Below are positions 10,274 to 19,240 of a stretch of 64,000 bases of DNA, piece after piece. How positions within the stretch are numbered: position 1 is the first letter of the stretch; the number at the start of each line of letters is the position of its first letter. Location of the stretch: the NCBI RefSeq assembly GCF_001645185.1, contig NZ_LXTQ01000001.1, positions 620,001 to 684,000 of the forward strand. The letters are read 5' to 3'. Under the pieces are notes generated by a model. The model was not told the origin of the DNA, made no database searches, and worked only from the letters and a program-made list of their open reading frames with translations. The translations under genes were made by a program, and so were the position numbers. Origin of the DNA: Methylobacillus sp. MM3 (lineage in GTDB: Bacteria > Pseudomonadota > Gammaproteobacteria > Burkholderiales > Methylophilaceae).

Positions 10274-11869
10274 GTGCTCATCAGCAACAACATTACCATG
10301 CAGTTCGGCGCCAAGCCGTTGTTCGAGAACGTCTCGGTCAAGTTCGGCGACGGCAATCGCTACGGCCTCATCGGCGCCAACGGCTGCGGCAAATCCACCT
10401 ACATGAAGATTCTGGCCGGCGTATTGGATCCTTCCGCCGGCAACGTCACACTGGACAACCACGAACGCATGGCCTTCCTGAAGCAGGACCAGTTCGCCTA
10501 CGAAGACCAGCGCGTGCTGGACGTGGTGATGATGGGCCACGAGCAGATGTGGAACGCCAGCGTCGAAAAGAACGCGATCTACATGAATCCGGAGGCGACC
10601 GAGGACGACTACATGAAGGCCGCCGAACTGGAGTCGCTGTTTGCCGAGTACGACGGCTACACCGCCGAAGCACGCGCGGGCGAGTTGCTGTTGGGCGTGG
10701 GCATTCCCATCGAACAGCACAATGGCCCGATGAGCGCGGTGGCGCCGGGCTGGAAGCTGCGCGTGCTGCTGGCGCAGGCGCTGTTCGCCAACCCGGATAT
10801 CCTGCTGCTGGACGAGCCGACCAACAACCTCGACATCAACACCATCCGCTGGCTGGAAGACGTGCTGAACAACCGCAACAGCACCATGATCATCATCTCG
10901 CATGACCGGCACTTTCTGAACCAGGTATGCACGCACACCTGCGACATGGACTACGGCAAGCTCACCGTGTACCCCGGCAATTACGACGACTACATGGAGG
11001 CTGCGCAGCAGGCGCGCGCGCAACAGGCCAAGGACAATGCCAAGGCCAAGCAACAGATCGCCGATTTGCAGGAGTTCGTGCGCCGCTTCTCGGCCAATGC
11101 TTCCAAGGCCAAGCAAGCCACCAGCCGCGCCAAGCAGATCGACAAGATCAAGATAGAGGAATTCAAGCCGTCGAGCCGCCAGTACCCCTTCATCCGCTTC
11201 GAATACGACGAAAAGGAAAAGCTGCACCGCCAGGCCGTGGAGATCGAAAAGCTGTCGCACGGCTATGACAAGCCTCTGTTCAACGACTTCAGCATGATCG
11301 TCGACGCCGGCGAGAAAATCGCCATCATCGGCGAAAACGGCATCGGCAAGACCACGCTGCTGCGCGCGATTGCAGGCGAACTGCAGCCCAATCACGGCAA
11401 GGTCAAATGGGCGGAAAAAGCCAGGATCGGCTATTTCGCGCAGGACCACGAATACGAATTCGAGAACGGCGACAACCTGTTCGAGTGGATGACCCAATAC
11501 ACCCAGGCCGGCGACGACGACCAGGCCGTGCGCAGCATGCTGGGCCGTTTACTGTTTTCGGGCGAGGACACCAGGAAATCGGTCAAGGTGCTCTCGGGCG
11601 GCGAGAAAGGCCGCATGCTCTACGGCAAGCTGATGCTGGGCCGCACCAACGTGCTGCTGATGGATGAGCCGACCAACCACATGGACATGGAATCTATCGA
11701 AGCGCTGAATACTGCGCTGGAAAAGTACAAGGGCACGCTGTTCTTCGTCAGCCATGACCGCGAATTCGTCAGCTCGCTGGCGACGCGCATTATTGAGATC
11801 AAGCCGGACGGCATCGTCGACTACACCGGCAACTACGAGGATTACCTCGCCAGCCAGGACGTGGATTAA
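10274..11869 (+). CDS. ybiT: ABC-F family ATPase, YbiT type
   Basis: A 531-residue ABC-F protein with two ATPase domains and no membrane segments; these proteins bind the ribosomal E site and act on translation. Walker A motifs are GANGCGKST (about 35-43) and GENGIGKTT (about 353-361). Walker B motifs are [12 protein letters not shown] and [12 protein letters not shown]. The second signature is LSGGEKGR, while the first is the degenerate VAPGWKLR typical of YbiT. The inter-domain linker (about 240-315) is the charged helical P-site arm. The start is a GTG opening [11 protein letters not shown]. It stands 21 bp after the nitroreductase. The role in this organism is not known. Confidence 0.93.
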   Translation: MLISNNITMQFGAKPLFENVSVKFGDGNRYGLIGANGCGKSTYMKILAGVLDPSAGNVTLDNHERMAFLKQDQFAYEDQRVLDVVMMGHEQMWNASVEKNAIYMNPEATEDDYMKAAELESLFAEYDGYTAEARAGELLLGVGIPIEQHNGPMSAVAPGWKLRVLLAQALFANPDILLLDEPTNNLDINTIRWLEDVLNNRNSTMIIISHDRHFLNQVCTHTCDMDYGKLTVYPGNYDDYMEAAQQARAQQAKDNAKAKQQIADLQEFVRRFSANASKAKQATSRAKQIDKIKIEEFKPSSRQYPFIRFEYDEKEKLHRQAVEIEKLSHGYDKPLFNDFSMIVDAGEKIAIIGENGIGKTTLLRAIAGELQPNHGKVKWAEKARIGYFAQDHEYEFENGDNLFEWMTQYTQAGDDDQAVRSMLGRLLFSGEDTRKSVKVLSGGEKGRMLYGKLMLGRTNVLLMDEPTNHMDMESIEALNTALEKYKGTLFFVSHDREFVSSLATRIIEIKPDGIVDYTGNYEDYLASQDVD

Positions 11870-11879
11870 CACCCAAGCG

Positions 11880-12443
11880 TCATTGTTCAGGCATGACGGG
11901 CAATAGCAATTGCCCGTCATCTTCTGGCTCCGCTTTTGCCGATGACGAGGGGATATGGACGAACTGCCACTCCGAGTAATGGAGTTTATTCTCGAAGCCA
12001 ATATCGGCCGTATCGAATCCGGTTCTTTTCAAAGGGGCCCGGGACGATAGGCTGTAAACACCCTGAATGCCACCCTCTTCCGACACTACCAACCCCCATT
12101 CGTCACTGCCCGTGACAGGATCGCGATACAGCTTTCGCAAGTGACGCTTGACGCCGGGGAAGCGGTTGTCCTGCAGCAAATCCTGCAGCCGCCGCGGATA
12201 GCGTTTGACCCCGTCGGGCATCTCCGCGTAATAACTTCCGATGGCCTGCCGTAGCTGCTTGCCGATAAACAGGAGTTCGCGTTCCTTTTCTCTCCGGATA
12301 TTGGTTTCCCAGACTTGCGCTGCCAGGGCCATCGCGAGTCCCATGATCGCCACGACGAACAACAGCCCCAGATAAGTGAACCCTGCGCTTTCAGAGCGGC
12401 GGGCCAGGACTCGCTGGCTACCACTCGGCGTAATACGTGCCAT
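11880..12443 (-). CDS. Minor pseudopilin lacking Glu5
   Basis: A 187-residue prepilin-like protein. After a basic leader (RRSESAG) comes the hydrophobic helix FTYLGLLFVVAIMGLAMALAAQVWE with cleavage expected at Gly-Phe. Position +5 of the mature chain is Gly rather than the Glu found in most pilins; in type II secretion the pseudopilin known to lack Glu5 is the tip subunit GspK, although this chain is shorter than GspK. The soluble part contains YPRRLQDLLQD and LYRDPVTGSDEWGLV. It is the last gene of the secretion operon and overlaps the preceding pseudopilin. The internal ATG is preferred over a GTG seven codons upstream. Confidence 0.8.
   Translation of the reverse strand: MARITPSGSQRVLARRSESAGFTYLGLLFVVAIMGLAMALAAQVWETNIRREKERELLFIGKQLRQAIGSYYAEMPDGVKRYPRRLQDLLQDNRFPGVKRHLRKLYRDPVTGSDEWGLVVSEEGGIQGVYSLSSRAPLKRTGFDTADIGFENKLHYSEWQFVHIPSSSAKAEPEDDGQLLLPVMPEQ
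11893..11920. terminator. Perfect 12-bp hairpin at operon end
   Basis: ATGACGGGCAAT (11893-11904) and ATTGCCCGTCAT (11909-11920) form a perfect 12-bp stem with the loop AGCA. It lies within the last codons of the final pseudopilin gene and 24 bases past the ybiT stop, between convergent operons. No T-run follows on either strand, so a bidirectional terminator or an mRNA 3'-end stabiliser are both possible. Confidence 0.55.
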
Positions 12444-12810
12444 CTTGCGCCTGACCTTCGGCACCGCTGTAAATATCGTAGATCATGCCTCGCTCCGGCT
12501 CCGGAGGTGGCGTGGCCATCCAGGTTTCCGGGCTTTCAGAAATCGGGTCTACCGGCACGGCATGCAGATAACGCTGGGTCACCAGGTCTTCCAGCAATTC
12601 GGGGTAGATTCCGCGGTCAGCGTGAAACTGCTCTATCGCATCGCGCATGGTTTTCAAATCCTGCCGCAACGCGGCTTCCTTCGCGCGTTCCAGGCCATCG
12701 AAATAGCGCGGCAGGGCGAAGGTCAGCAACAGCGCGATCATCGCCATGACGATCGCCAGCTCGATGAGGGTAAATCCCCGGCGCTTACCACTGATCGTAG
12801 GCAATGCCAT
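12418..12810 (-). CDS. Pseudopilin (GspG-like)
   Basis: A 130-residue type II secretion/type IV pilus pseudopilin. The short basic leader SGKRRG precedes the conserved FTLIELAIVMAMIALLLTF helix with Glu at mature position +5. The soluble part contains LKTMRDAIEQFHADRGIYPELLEDLV, the family's helix and ordered turn, and ends GTYYAEW. The ATG is set just before ALPTISGKRRG; longer in-frame starts overlap the upstream pseudopilin and add no leader features. It overlaps its neighbours on both sides by 26 bases, so the three pseudopilins are translated as a coupled set. Confidence 0.85.
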   Translation of the reverse strand: MALPTISGKRRGFTLIELAIVMAMIALLLTFALPRYFDGLERAKEAALRQDLKTMRDAIEQFHADRGIYPELLEDLVTQRYLHAVPVDPISESPETWMATPPPEPERGMIYDIYSGAEGQAQDGTYYAEW

Positions 12811-13258
12811 TGAGGCCCTTCCGCTTGCTTGACGAGTACACATCGAATACGTCGCGGCCTTCCTTTGGGGCATCGGCGCTGCTTTCATAACTGCGCTTGC
12901 CCCATGTTTCGGCAGCGACTTCCGCCTGCCCGGCGAACATCGGATCTGGCGGCAAGCGTCGCAGGAAGTAGATCTTGCGCTTGCCGGGATCCCTGATGTC
13001 CTCCACTCCGGCCGACAATTCTTCCAGGCGCCTGGGATAGCCGCTTTCATCCGCCTGGCGAGCTATCCTGCCCTCATCCGCGGCTTTTTTGTAAGCATCG
13101 ATCGCCTCGCGAATCTGGCGCAGCGAAAGGCGCAGCTCCTGCTCTTTTCCTCGCTGCAAAGAGAGCTCGATCATCGGCATCGCCGCCGCCGCGAGAACGC
13201 CGAGTATGGCTACGGTGATGACCAGCTCGATAAAAGTAAATCCGCGTTCCCGCTTCAT
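12785..13258 (-). CDS. Pseudopilin (GspG-like)
   Basis: A 157-residue pseudopilin. The leader MKRERG is followed by FTFIELVITVAILGVLAAAAMPM with Glu5, the prepilin peptidase cleavage site being Gly6-Phe7. The soluble domain has ELRLSLRQIREAIDAYKKAADEG, GYPRRLEELSAG and ends NGIAYDQW, parallel to the next pseudopilin (GTYYAEW), so the two are probably paralogues. It starts four bases after the secretin stop. It is expected to insert in the inner membrane and assemble in the periplasmic pseudopilus. No prepilin peptidase gene is in this window. Confidence 0.87.
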   Translation of the reverse strand: MKRERGFTFIELVITVAILGVLAAAAMPMIELSLQRGKEQELRLSLRQIREAIDAYKKAADEGRIARQADESGYPRRLEELSAGVEDIRDPGKRKIYFLRRLPPDPMFAGQAEVAAETWGKRSYESSADAPKEGRDVFDVYSSSKRKGLNGIAYDQW

Positions 13259-13262
13259 GCGC

Positions 13263-15161
13263 TTATTGTCCGAGCGGATAGGTCAGGCTTTTCGGCAAGC
13301 CCACGCCGCCGTCGCTTTCATTGCTTTCTTTTTCCTGACCTGACGCGGCGGGCGCCGAATTCCCCGTCGGCGCGGCCGGTTGCGCCGGGGCTGCTGCGGG
13401 CGGACGGGTCAGGTAAGGCGCCAATATGGCGGGAATGGCCGCACCGCGTATCGAAGTCGGCACCCGTCCAAGGCTGCTTTCGGTGCCTATCACCACCTCG
13501 GCAGTGGCCGCGCTCTGCACTGGAAGATTGCGGATGACGTGGGGCGTAATCGACAGGATCACGTCGGTCTTGGTGCGATCCTTGGCCTTATTGGAAAACA
13601 GCCGCCCGAGCAATGGAATATCCCCCAGCCCCGGCAATTTGCTGATATCGCTGCGATCCTGGTCGTTGATCAGCCCGGCCAATATCTGGGTTTCGCCGTC
13701 ATGCAGGCGCAATAGCGTACTGGCGTTGCGGGTGCCGATCTGGAAAACGCGCGAGCCGTTAATGGTGGTAAATGAAGGCCCGAGTGTTCCGACATCCAGG
13801 CCGATGCGTATCGCCACGTCGTCCTCGATATTCACGGAGGGCTCGACCTCCAGCTTCAGGCCGACATCCAAGTATTGCACGCTCTCGGAAATGGTGCCGG
13901 TGGAAGAGACGTTGGAGGTGATCACGGGAATGCGGTCGCCGATATGGATGCGCGCCTTCTCGCGGTTACGCACGCGTATGCTGGGATTGGCCAGCAGATT
14001 GGCGGCGCCGTTCGTATCCCTGAAATTAAGCGCGGGATTGGGCGTAACCCCGATCTCGCTGGATGAAAGGTTTTTGAGCGTATTCATCGTGAGCACTGCC
14101 TCATCGCCCGACAGCACCGAAAGCTGGTTCGGATATTTGATGCCCAGCTCCGTCGCCTTGTTGCGATTGATCTCCAGTATTTCCACGTCCAGCACCACTT
14201 CCGGATCGGCAATATCCTGCGCCAGCACCAGCTGCTCCGCCATGCGGATGACGTCCGGCGTATCGCGGATGACGACGAGATTGATTTTCTCGTCGGTGAA
14301 GATGTCCTTTACCTGCAGCATGGTCTTGAGCAGTACGGCGGTCTGCTTCACATCCGCATTCGCAAGGTAGAACGTGCGCATGACCAGCTCCTGATACTCC
14401 CGGGCCTTGAGCGGAGTATTGGGGTAGATCACCACCGTATCCTCGTTGATGACCTTCTTTTGCAGCTGGTTCGCCGACAGCAGCGAATCCAGGACATCCT
14501 GCAAAGGCGCGCTCTTGATGAAGACCGTGGTTTTCTGGTCGTTGCGAATGTCCTTGTCGAGGATAAAGTTGATGCCGGTGGTGCGCGAGAGCGCTTCGAA
14601 TACCATCTTGAGATTGGCTTCGCGGAACTCCAGCGATATCGGCTTACTGCTCATGGTTTTCAGCACAGGCACCAGCGCCTTCTTGTCTTCGCGCTTTTTC
14701 AGGATGGCCGTGTAGATTTGCAGCGCATCGCGGTTTTTCGGGTTTTCCATCAGTACCTGACGCACGCGCTTCTCGGCGGCGAATTCGTCTCCCTTTTCGA
14801 GCAGCATGCGCGCCTCTTCCACCATCGCGGGATGCCGGCGAAAATTGGCGATACGATCAAGCTCGGTCAGCGCGCGCTTGTTCTGCGCATCCATACTCAG
14901 CACTTCATTCAGCAAGCGCTCGGCCTCGTCGAGATCGCCGGCAAGCGAAGCGCGCTCGGCGCTTTCCTGCAGTTCCTGCACCCTGGAAGCACGCTCCTTG
15001 AGATAAGCCATGCGGTCGGGTGTTTCCGGAGCTGCCTGCGGAATCGTGGAACCGGGCGGGACGCCTGCTTTGGGCGGCGGATTCTCCCAAGGCAAAGTGG
15101 TGCAACTTGCCAATCCCGCCAGCACCATAGCCATGGCCACCCTTTTATTCGTTATTCGCAT
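13263..15161 (-). CDS. Lipoprotein secretin with TPR N-terminus (GspD/PilQ-like)
   Basis: A 632-residue outer-membrane channel protein. The signal peptide ends in a lipobox (LAGLASC, Cys20). Residues about 60-170 form a TPR-like helical region (LAGDLDEAERLLNEVLSMD). A secretin N0/STN-type domain (about 175-245) and an N1 domain (about 255-330) follow, then the secretin core with VLDVEILEINRN, VPTSIRGA and the beta-barrel motif GETQILAGLINDQDRSDISKLPGLGDIPLLGRLF. Its own lipobox and TPR suggest self-piloting. The Mature N-terminal domain set is shorter than canonical GspD and closer to PilQ/MshL types. It overlaps the upstream PilP-like gene by 17 bases. Confidence 0.9.
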   Translation of the reverse strand: MRITNKRVAMAMVLAGLASCTTLPWENPPPKAGVPPGSTIPQAAPETPDRMAYLKERASRVQELQESAERASLAGDLDEAERLLNEVLSMDAQNKRALTELDRIANFRRHPAMVEEARMLLEKGDEFAAEKRVRQVLMENPKNRDALQIYTAILKKREDKKALVPVLKTMSSKPISLEFREANLKMVFEALSRTTGINFILDKDIRNDQKTTVFIKSAPLQDVLDSLLSANQLQKKVINEDTVVIYPNTPLKAREYQELVMRTFYLANADVKQTAVLLKTMLQVKDIFTDEKINLVVIRDTPDVIRMAEQLVLAQDIADPEVVLDVEILEINRNKATELGIKYPNQLSVLSGDEAVLTMNTLKNLSSSEIGVTPNPALNFRDTNGAANLLANPSIRVRNREKARIHIGDRIPVITSNVSSTGTISESVQYLDVGLKLEVEPSVNIEDDVAIRIGLDVGTLGPSFTTINGSRVFQIGTRNASTLLRLHDGETQILAGLINDQDRSDISKLPGLGDIPLLGRLFSNKAKDRTKTDVILSITPHVIRNLPVQSAATAEVVIGTESSLGRVPTSIRGAAIPAILAPYLTRPPAAAPAQPAAPTGNSAPAASGQEKESNESDGGVGLPKSLTYPLGQ

Positions 15162-15798
15162 TTTCGCCTTTCTCTTTCACCCTGAGCGTCGATTGCCTCA
15201 CCATCTCTTGTATTGCCTGTACATTGATGGGCCCCGTTGCGGCTTTTGCCGTCTTGTTTTCCGCTGCCGCCTCGTCATCCCCATCAGAGTCAGCCACAGC
15301 GAGTTCCGGTGCGCTTTCGCCCAGCGGGACAATCTGCCGCGTATCCAGAGGCAAATAGATGATGCTCACGTTCTCGGGCGCGATATTCTCGACCCGGTAT
15401 TGGCTTGCCAGCACATCCCCCACCTTGACCACGACAACTTTGTCGCCCTGATACAAAAAGGCATGCGGCACATCGCCCTCCATCATCTTGCCGAAATATT
15501 TATACGGCACGGGAGGCGCCTGCGGACGAGAAGGCCTGGCAGCTTGCGGCCTGGGCGGGACATACCAGGTCATCGTCTGGAAGGGATCGTTGGCAGCCTC
15601 CTCGTTCCAATGGCGCAAAGGCAGCGCGGATGGGGCCTGCGACTCCTCAACCGCTGCCACACTAGCCAGGGGAGCAGTCCGTACGGGGGCGCTTATCGCG
15701 AGATCATCCCCGGATTGACCCGAGCTTTCGAAAGTCAGGTATAGCGTCGCGAGCAGCGCTGCCCAGATCGCAATACGGCTGATCTGCGCGTTGTTCAT
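15145..15798 (-). CDS. PilP/GspC-like inner-membrane clamp protein
   Basis: A 217-residue bitopic protein with one N-terminal membrane helix (residues about 8-24), a Pro/Ala-rich periplasmic linker and a small beta domain (PYKYFGKMMEGDVPHAFLYQGDKVVVVKVGDVL, then YRVENIAPENVSIIYLPLDTRQIVPLG) resembling the homology region of GspC and PilP. Such proteins link the inner-membrane assembly platform to the secretin. A low-complexity acidic tail follows. Its start overlaps the end of the PilO-like gene and its end overlaps the secretin, exactly the place PilP/GspC occupies. The family call rests on topology, the beta-domain pattern and position. Confidence 0.75.
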   Translation of the reverse strand: MNNAQISRIAIWAALLATLYLTFESSGQSGDDLAISAPVRTAPLASVAAVEESQAPSALPLRHWNEEAANDPFQTMTWYVPPRPQAARPSRPQAPPVPYKYFGKMMEGDVPHAFLYQGDKVVVVKVGDVLASQYRVENIAPENVSIIYLPLDTRQIVPLGESAPELAVADSDGDDEAAAENKTAKAATGPINVQAIQEMVRQSTLRVKEKGENANNE

Positions 15799-16328
15799 CA
15801 GCGCTCCGAAAGAAAAAGCGTGAGCCGCAAATGCGCTTCGACGATATCGCTATCGACGTCGTCGCGTGTCAAACGGATATCCTCAAGCACGGCGAACGGC
15901 ATGTCGTTCATCAGCCGCGCGGTAAATCGACGTACCGTGGCATAGTCGGCATACACGGGCAATTCGATCCGATACCGCCCATAAGGCTCATCGCGATTTC
16001 GGATATAGCGGTAATCCCCAACATCCAGAACCACATCGAGCTCCCTGGCCGTGGTGAACATCGCCGCGAGCCATTGAGGCAAGGTGCGATGCGAAGGAAG
16101 CGATGCGAATACGATGCCGTCGGCAGCGGGTTTTTTCGCTATCGCTGCCGGCTTGCGGGCGGCATGCGCCAGCATGGCATGCCGATTGAGCGCCATCGAG
16201 CGCTGCTCAAGCGCGGGAGAAATCGCAAGCGCATAATAAGCCGCGACAAACAGCAGCGCGGCTATTGGCGCAAGCCACCAGCCCGAAGCTTCCAGCAAGC
16301 GTGTCGCGTCCCACGCAATCCGTTTCAT
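15798..16328 (-). CDS. PilO/GspM-like inner-membrane protein
   Basis: A 176-residue protein with one membrane helix near the N-terminus (WWLAPIAALLFVAAYYALAI), a short coil (ALEQRSMALNRHAML) and a periplasmic ferredoxin-like domain (residues about 85-175, with YRIELPVYADYATVRRFTARLMNDMPFAVLEDIRL). This is the architecture of PilO and GspM in the assembly platform. The ATG overlapping the upstream stop (ATGA) is preferred over a start five codons earlier. Sequence similarity to the named families is weak, so the call is mostly from fold pattern and gene order. Confidence 0.72.
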   Translation of the reverse strand: MKRIAWDATRLLEASGWWLAPIAALLFVAAYYALAISPALEQRSMALNRHAMLAHAARKPAAIAKKPAADGIVFASLPSHRTLPQWLAAMFTTARELDVVLDVGDYRYIRNRDEPYGRYRIELPVYADYATVRRFTARLMNDMPFAVLEDIRLTRDDVDSDIVEAHLRLTLFLSER

Positions 16329-16843
16329 GGAGCCGCCTCCCACTGCAAGGTAATCGCAAACCTGACCGGCTTGCCCGGCGTATCCTCGGCAATCGTGTGA
16401 TTGGTGAGATAGGCCTGCATGAATCCAGGCTGTGCCTTGAGCCGCTCGATATAATCCAGCACATCGGCATAACGTGCCGCCTCGCCCAGCAATAACGCCT
16501 CGCCGCGCGCCAGATTGGGCTGCATGGAAAGCAAAGCAACCTTGTCATCTGTAGCGATTTCCAGGCCATTCAGCAGCGTCTCCCACGGCGCGTTGAGCTG
16601 CTCCAGCATTTTGTTGCTGCCATCGCCCTTCATGGCGCTCAACACGACGGGGCTCACGCTTGAGATTGCGAGTACCGCCGAGTCCTGCTCCAGCCGTGCG
16701 GTATCGCGCACGATTTGCCGGTGATACATGATCGGCACGACGATGAGTATCACGGCCAAGACCAGCCAAGCACCATTCAGCCTGCGCCTTCCGGCCTGAC
16801 TTTTATGGAAGTTCAATCGCAACGGGGATAAGGTGCGCGTCAT
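16325..16843 (-). CDS. PilN-like inner-membrane protein
   Basis: A 172-residue bitopic protein. The short cytoplasmic N-terminus contains LSPLRLNFHKSQ, recalling the PilN cytoplasmic motif (INLLP/WR) that binds PilM. Then come one membrane helix (LNGAWLVLAVILIVVPIMY) and a periplasmic ferredoxin-like domain (WETLLNGLEIATDDKVALLSMQPN, ending FAITLQWEA). PilN pairs with PilO to form the platform rod. It overlaps both neighbours by four bases (ATGA). The domain plan is clear; exact family membership is inferred. Confidence 0.75.
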   Translation of the reverse strand: MTRTLSPLRLNFHKSQAGRRRLNGAWLVLAVILIVVPIMYHRQIVRDTARLEQDSAVLAISSVSPVVLSAMKGDGSNKMLEQLNAPWETLLNGLEIATDDKVALLSMQPNLARGEALLLGEAARYADVLDYIERLKAQPGFMQAYLTNHTIAEDTPGKPVRFAITLQWEAAP

Positions 16844-17589
16844 GGCGAGACCTTCGAGGCAGCGTCTGTCAGTAGGCGAATCGTGAGTCCCGGCAATTCC
16901 TCATCACTGAAATGCACAAGTTCGGATGCGTGAAGGAAAACAGGCGCCGGGTTGGGATCGCCTTTTTTCGCCAGCTCGCGCGCAATAAAAGCGGCCAGGC
17001 TGCGTCGCCAGTCAGCCTCCAGCGGATGCGCAAGTATGCTGCGTATCACGCCATCCTGCGTATACCAGCAGGTACAGGTGCCTGCCTCTGCGACAAACAA
17101 CCAGAAATCCCGGCCCAACATGCGTCCATGACGGTCGAACACATCCGCGCTGAAAGGCTCCACCGATAATAGCCGTCGCCCCTGCTTTTGCATCGCAGTT
17201 TCGATTCCGGCATACAGGCTCTCCTCCACCGCGGCGGCGATCATCGGCTGGCCGTAGCCTTGCCGGGAAAGCCTGATACGCCAGCCGCCTTGTTTTTCCC
17301 CAAAGATGGAAACACAGGTATGACGCGCATAAGCCTCCCATTCGGCAACGGTTTCGAGGGTCGCCTGGAAAGGAAGCAACAACACATGGGCGCATTGGCC
17401 CGACAGAGTCAGCCTTACGGGCGAGCGGGATGGGCCGAGGGTGCGGGCAAGCGTTTCCAGTCTTGCCTCTTCCGGAAGCTCAATCTCGGATGTTTCCTGC
17501 CCGCTGTTCCAGCCGCGACGGATGCGCGTATATCGCGCCAAATTCGGCGCGAGGTAAACATGGCAGGCTTCAAACGATGGCAGTAACAC
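16840..17589 (-). CDS. PilM/GspL-like cytoplasmic platform protein
   Basis: A protein of about 249 residues with no membrane segment. It contains an actin-like-fold-style segment (VRLTLSGQCAHVLLLPFQATLETVAEWEAYARHTCVSIFG) and a second half with AAVEESLYAGIETAMQKQGRRLLSVEPFSADVF. That pattern, and its place just before a PilN-like gene, suggest a PilM or GspL cytoplasmic-domain equivalent. The GTG at 17589 is chosen because a longer frame reaches deep into the gspE 3' end; it still overlaps gspE by 20 bases. Similarity is weak, so this could be a lineage-specific partner of the ATPase. Confidence 0.62.
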   Translation of the reverse strand: MLLPSFEACHVYLAPNLARYTRIRRGWNSGQETSEIELPEEARLETLARTLGPSRSPVRLTLSGQCAHVLLLPFQATLETVAEWEAYARHTCVSIFGEKQGGWRIRLSRQGYGQPMIAAAVEESLYAGIETAMQKQGRRLLSVEPFSADVFDRHGRMLGRDFWLFVAEAGTCTCWYTQDGVIRSILAHPLEADWRRSLAAFIARELAKKGDPNPAPVFLHASELVHFSDEELPGLTIRLLTDAASKVSP

Positions 17590-19240
17590 GATTGATTTCC
17601 TGCAATGTGGTTTCGCCGCGCCGTACCAGTTCCAGCGCGGATTCGCGCAGATAACGCGTACCCGCACGGCGTGCGGCTTCCTTGACGTGACGAATAGGCG
17701 CGCGCGACACGATCAATTCACGGATCTCGTCATCCAGCGTCAGTATTTCGCTCACTGCCTTGCGCCCCTTGTAGCCGGTGCCGCGGCAGGCGCCGCAACC
17801 GCGTCCCTGGGCAAATTGCATTCCAGCCACGTCTTCGAGAGAAAGATGCGATTCGGCCAGCAACTCCGCGGATGGCTCGTACGGCGCGGTGCACTGCGGG
17901 CAATTGAGGCGCACCAGCCGTTGCGCCAGCACCACGTTGAGCGCCGAGACGAAACTGTAGGGGTCGACCTCCATATTGAGAAAGCGGCCGATCACGTCGA
18001 ACACGTTGTTGGCGTGCACCGTGGTGAATACCAGGTGCCCCGTCAGCGCCGATTGCACCGCAATCTGCGCGGTTTCAGGATCGCGGATTTCGCCCACCAT
18101 GATCTTGTCCGGGTCGTGGCGCAGAATGGAACGCAGACCGCGCGCGAAGGTCAGGCCCTTCTTTTCATTAACGGGAATCTGCAGCACGCCGGATAACTGG
18201 TACTCGACCGGGTCTTCGATGGTGATGATCTTGTCCTGGCCGTTATTGACCTCGGAAATCGCGGCATACAGCGTCGTGGTCTTGCCGCTGCCAGTGGGGC
18301 CGGTGACCAGTATCATGCCGTAGGGCGCGTGAAATGCCTGCCGCATCTCGGCGATGGATTGCGCGTCAAAGCCAAGATAATCCAGCCGCAAGCCGCGCAG
18401 ATGGTCGGTCAGTGCCTGCTTGTCCAATATGCGGATAACGGCATCCTCGCCGTGGATGCTTGGCATGATGGAAACGCGAAAATCAATGTCGCGCCCGCGC
18501 AGCCCAACCCGGAACCGGCCGTCCTGCGGCACGCGCCGCTCCGAGATATCCAGCTCCGACATGACCTTGATCCTGGAAATCATCTGGCTGGCCATGGCGG
18601 TTTCGCCGACACTGCCTATCTGCACCAGCACGCCGTCCAGACGGTACTTGATGGTCAGCCCTGCGGCAGTGGTTTCGAGATGAATATCGCTGGCTTCGGC
18701 CTTGAGGGCGTCATAAAGCGTCGAATGCACCAGTTTGACCACCGGGCTGGTGCTCTCGGTGATCGACACCAGCGAAAGCTCTTCGCCGCGCGCACCGCCG
18801 CCAATGGCTGCCCCCGACGGCAGCGCCGCATCGAGCGCCTTCAATCCTTCTTCGTAACGCGAGAGATAAACGGCAATATCGGCATGATGCGCAAGACACC
18901 ATCGTGCAGCGCCCGGCGCCCGCCCCTGTGCCCAAATGGGCAGATTTTCCGAGAATGCATCCGCGAAAACGATGACGCAAGTCCCTTGCGCGTCGCGAAA
19001 GGCAAGGCATTCGCGCTGCGAGGCCTCGGAAAAACCGATGGTTTCGAAGTCGGGCACCAACTGGTAAAGCTCTTCCATCGTCAGCACGGGATAGCGCAGC
19101 GCGGCACCCAAAGCCGCCACGAACTCGTTTGCCGCCAGGCCGCTGACTTCTTCCAGCGCCTCAACCAGGCGATGGCCGTTCTGGCGCGAAAGATCGCGCG
19201 CTTGCGGCATCCTGGCCAGTACATCGATGACGCTGCTCAT
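17570..19240 (-). CDS. gspE: Type II secretion/pilus assembly ATPase GspE
   Basis: A 556-residue hexameric ATPase. The N-terminal MshEN-like domain (about 1-150) is followed by the N2 region (ASDIHLETTAAGLTIKYRLDGVL). Walker A is GPTGSGKTTT (about 315-324), the Asp box is IITIEDPVEYQLSGVLQ, Walker B sits in DKIMVGEIRDPETA and the His box in GHLVFTTVHAN. A four-Cys zinc site follows (CPQC and CGAC), the GspE/PilB hallmark. It powers pseudopilus assembly rather than retraction. It overlaps gspF by ATGA. No second, PilT-like ATPase is present in the cluster. Confidence 0.94.
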   Translation of the reverse strand: MSSVIDVLARMPQARDLSRQNGHRLVEALEEVSGLAANEFVAALGAALRYPVLTMEELYQLVPDFETIGFSEASQRECLAFRDAQGTCVIVFADAFSENLPIWAQGRAPGAARWCLAHHADIAVYLSRYEEGLKALDAALPSGAAIGGGARGEELSLVSITESTSPVVKLVHSTLYDALKAEASDIHLETTAAGLTIKYRLDGVLVQIGSVGETAMASQMISRIKVMSELDISERRVPQDGRFRVGLRGRDIDFRVSIMPSIHGEDAVIRILDKQALTDHLRGLRLDYLGFDAQSIAEMRQAFHAPYGMILVTGPTGSGKTTTLYAAISEVNNGQDKIITIEDPVEYQLSGVLQIPVNEKKGLTFARGLRSILRHDPDKIMVGEIRDPETAQIAVQSALTGHLVFTTVHANNVFDVIGRFLNMEVDPYSFVSALNVVLAQRLVRLNCPQCTAPYEPSAELLAESHLSLEDVAGMQFAQGRGCGACRGTGYKGRKAVSEILTLDDEIRELIVSRAPIRHVKEAARRAGTRYLRESALELVRRGETTLQEINRVTAIV

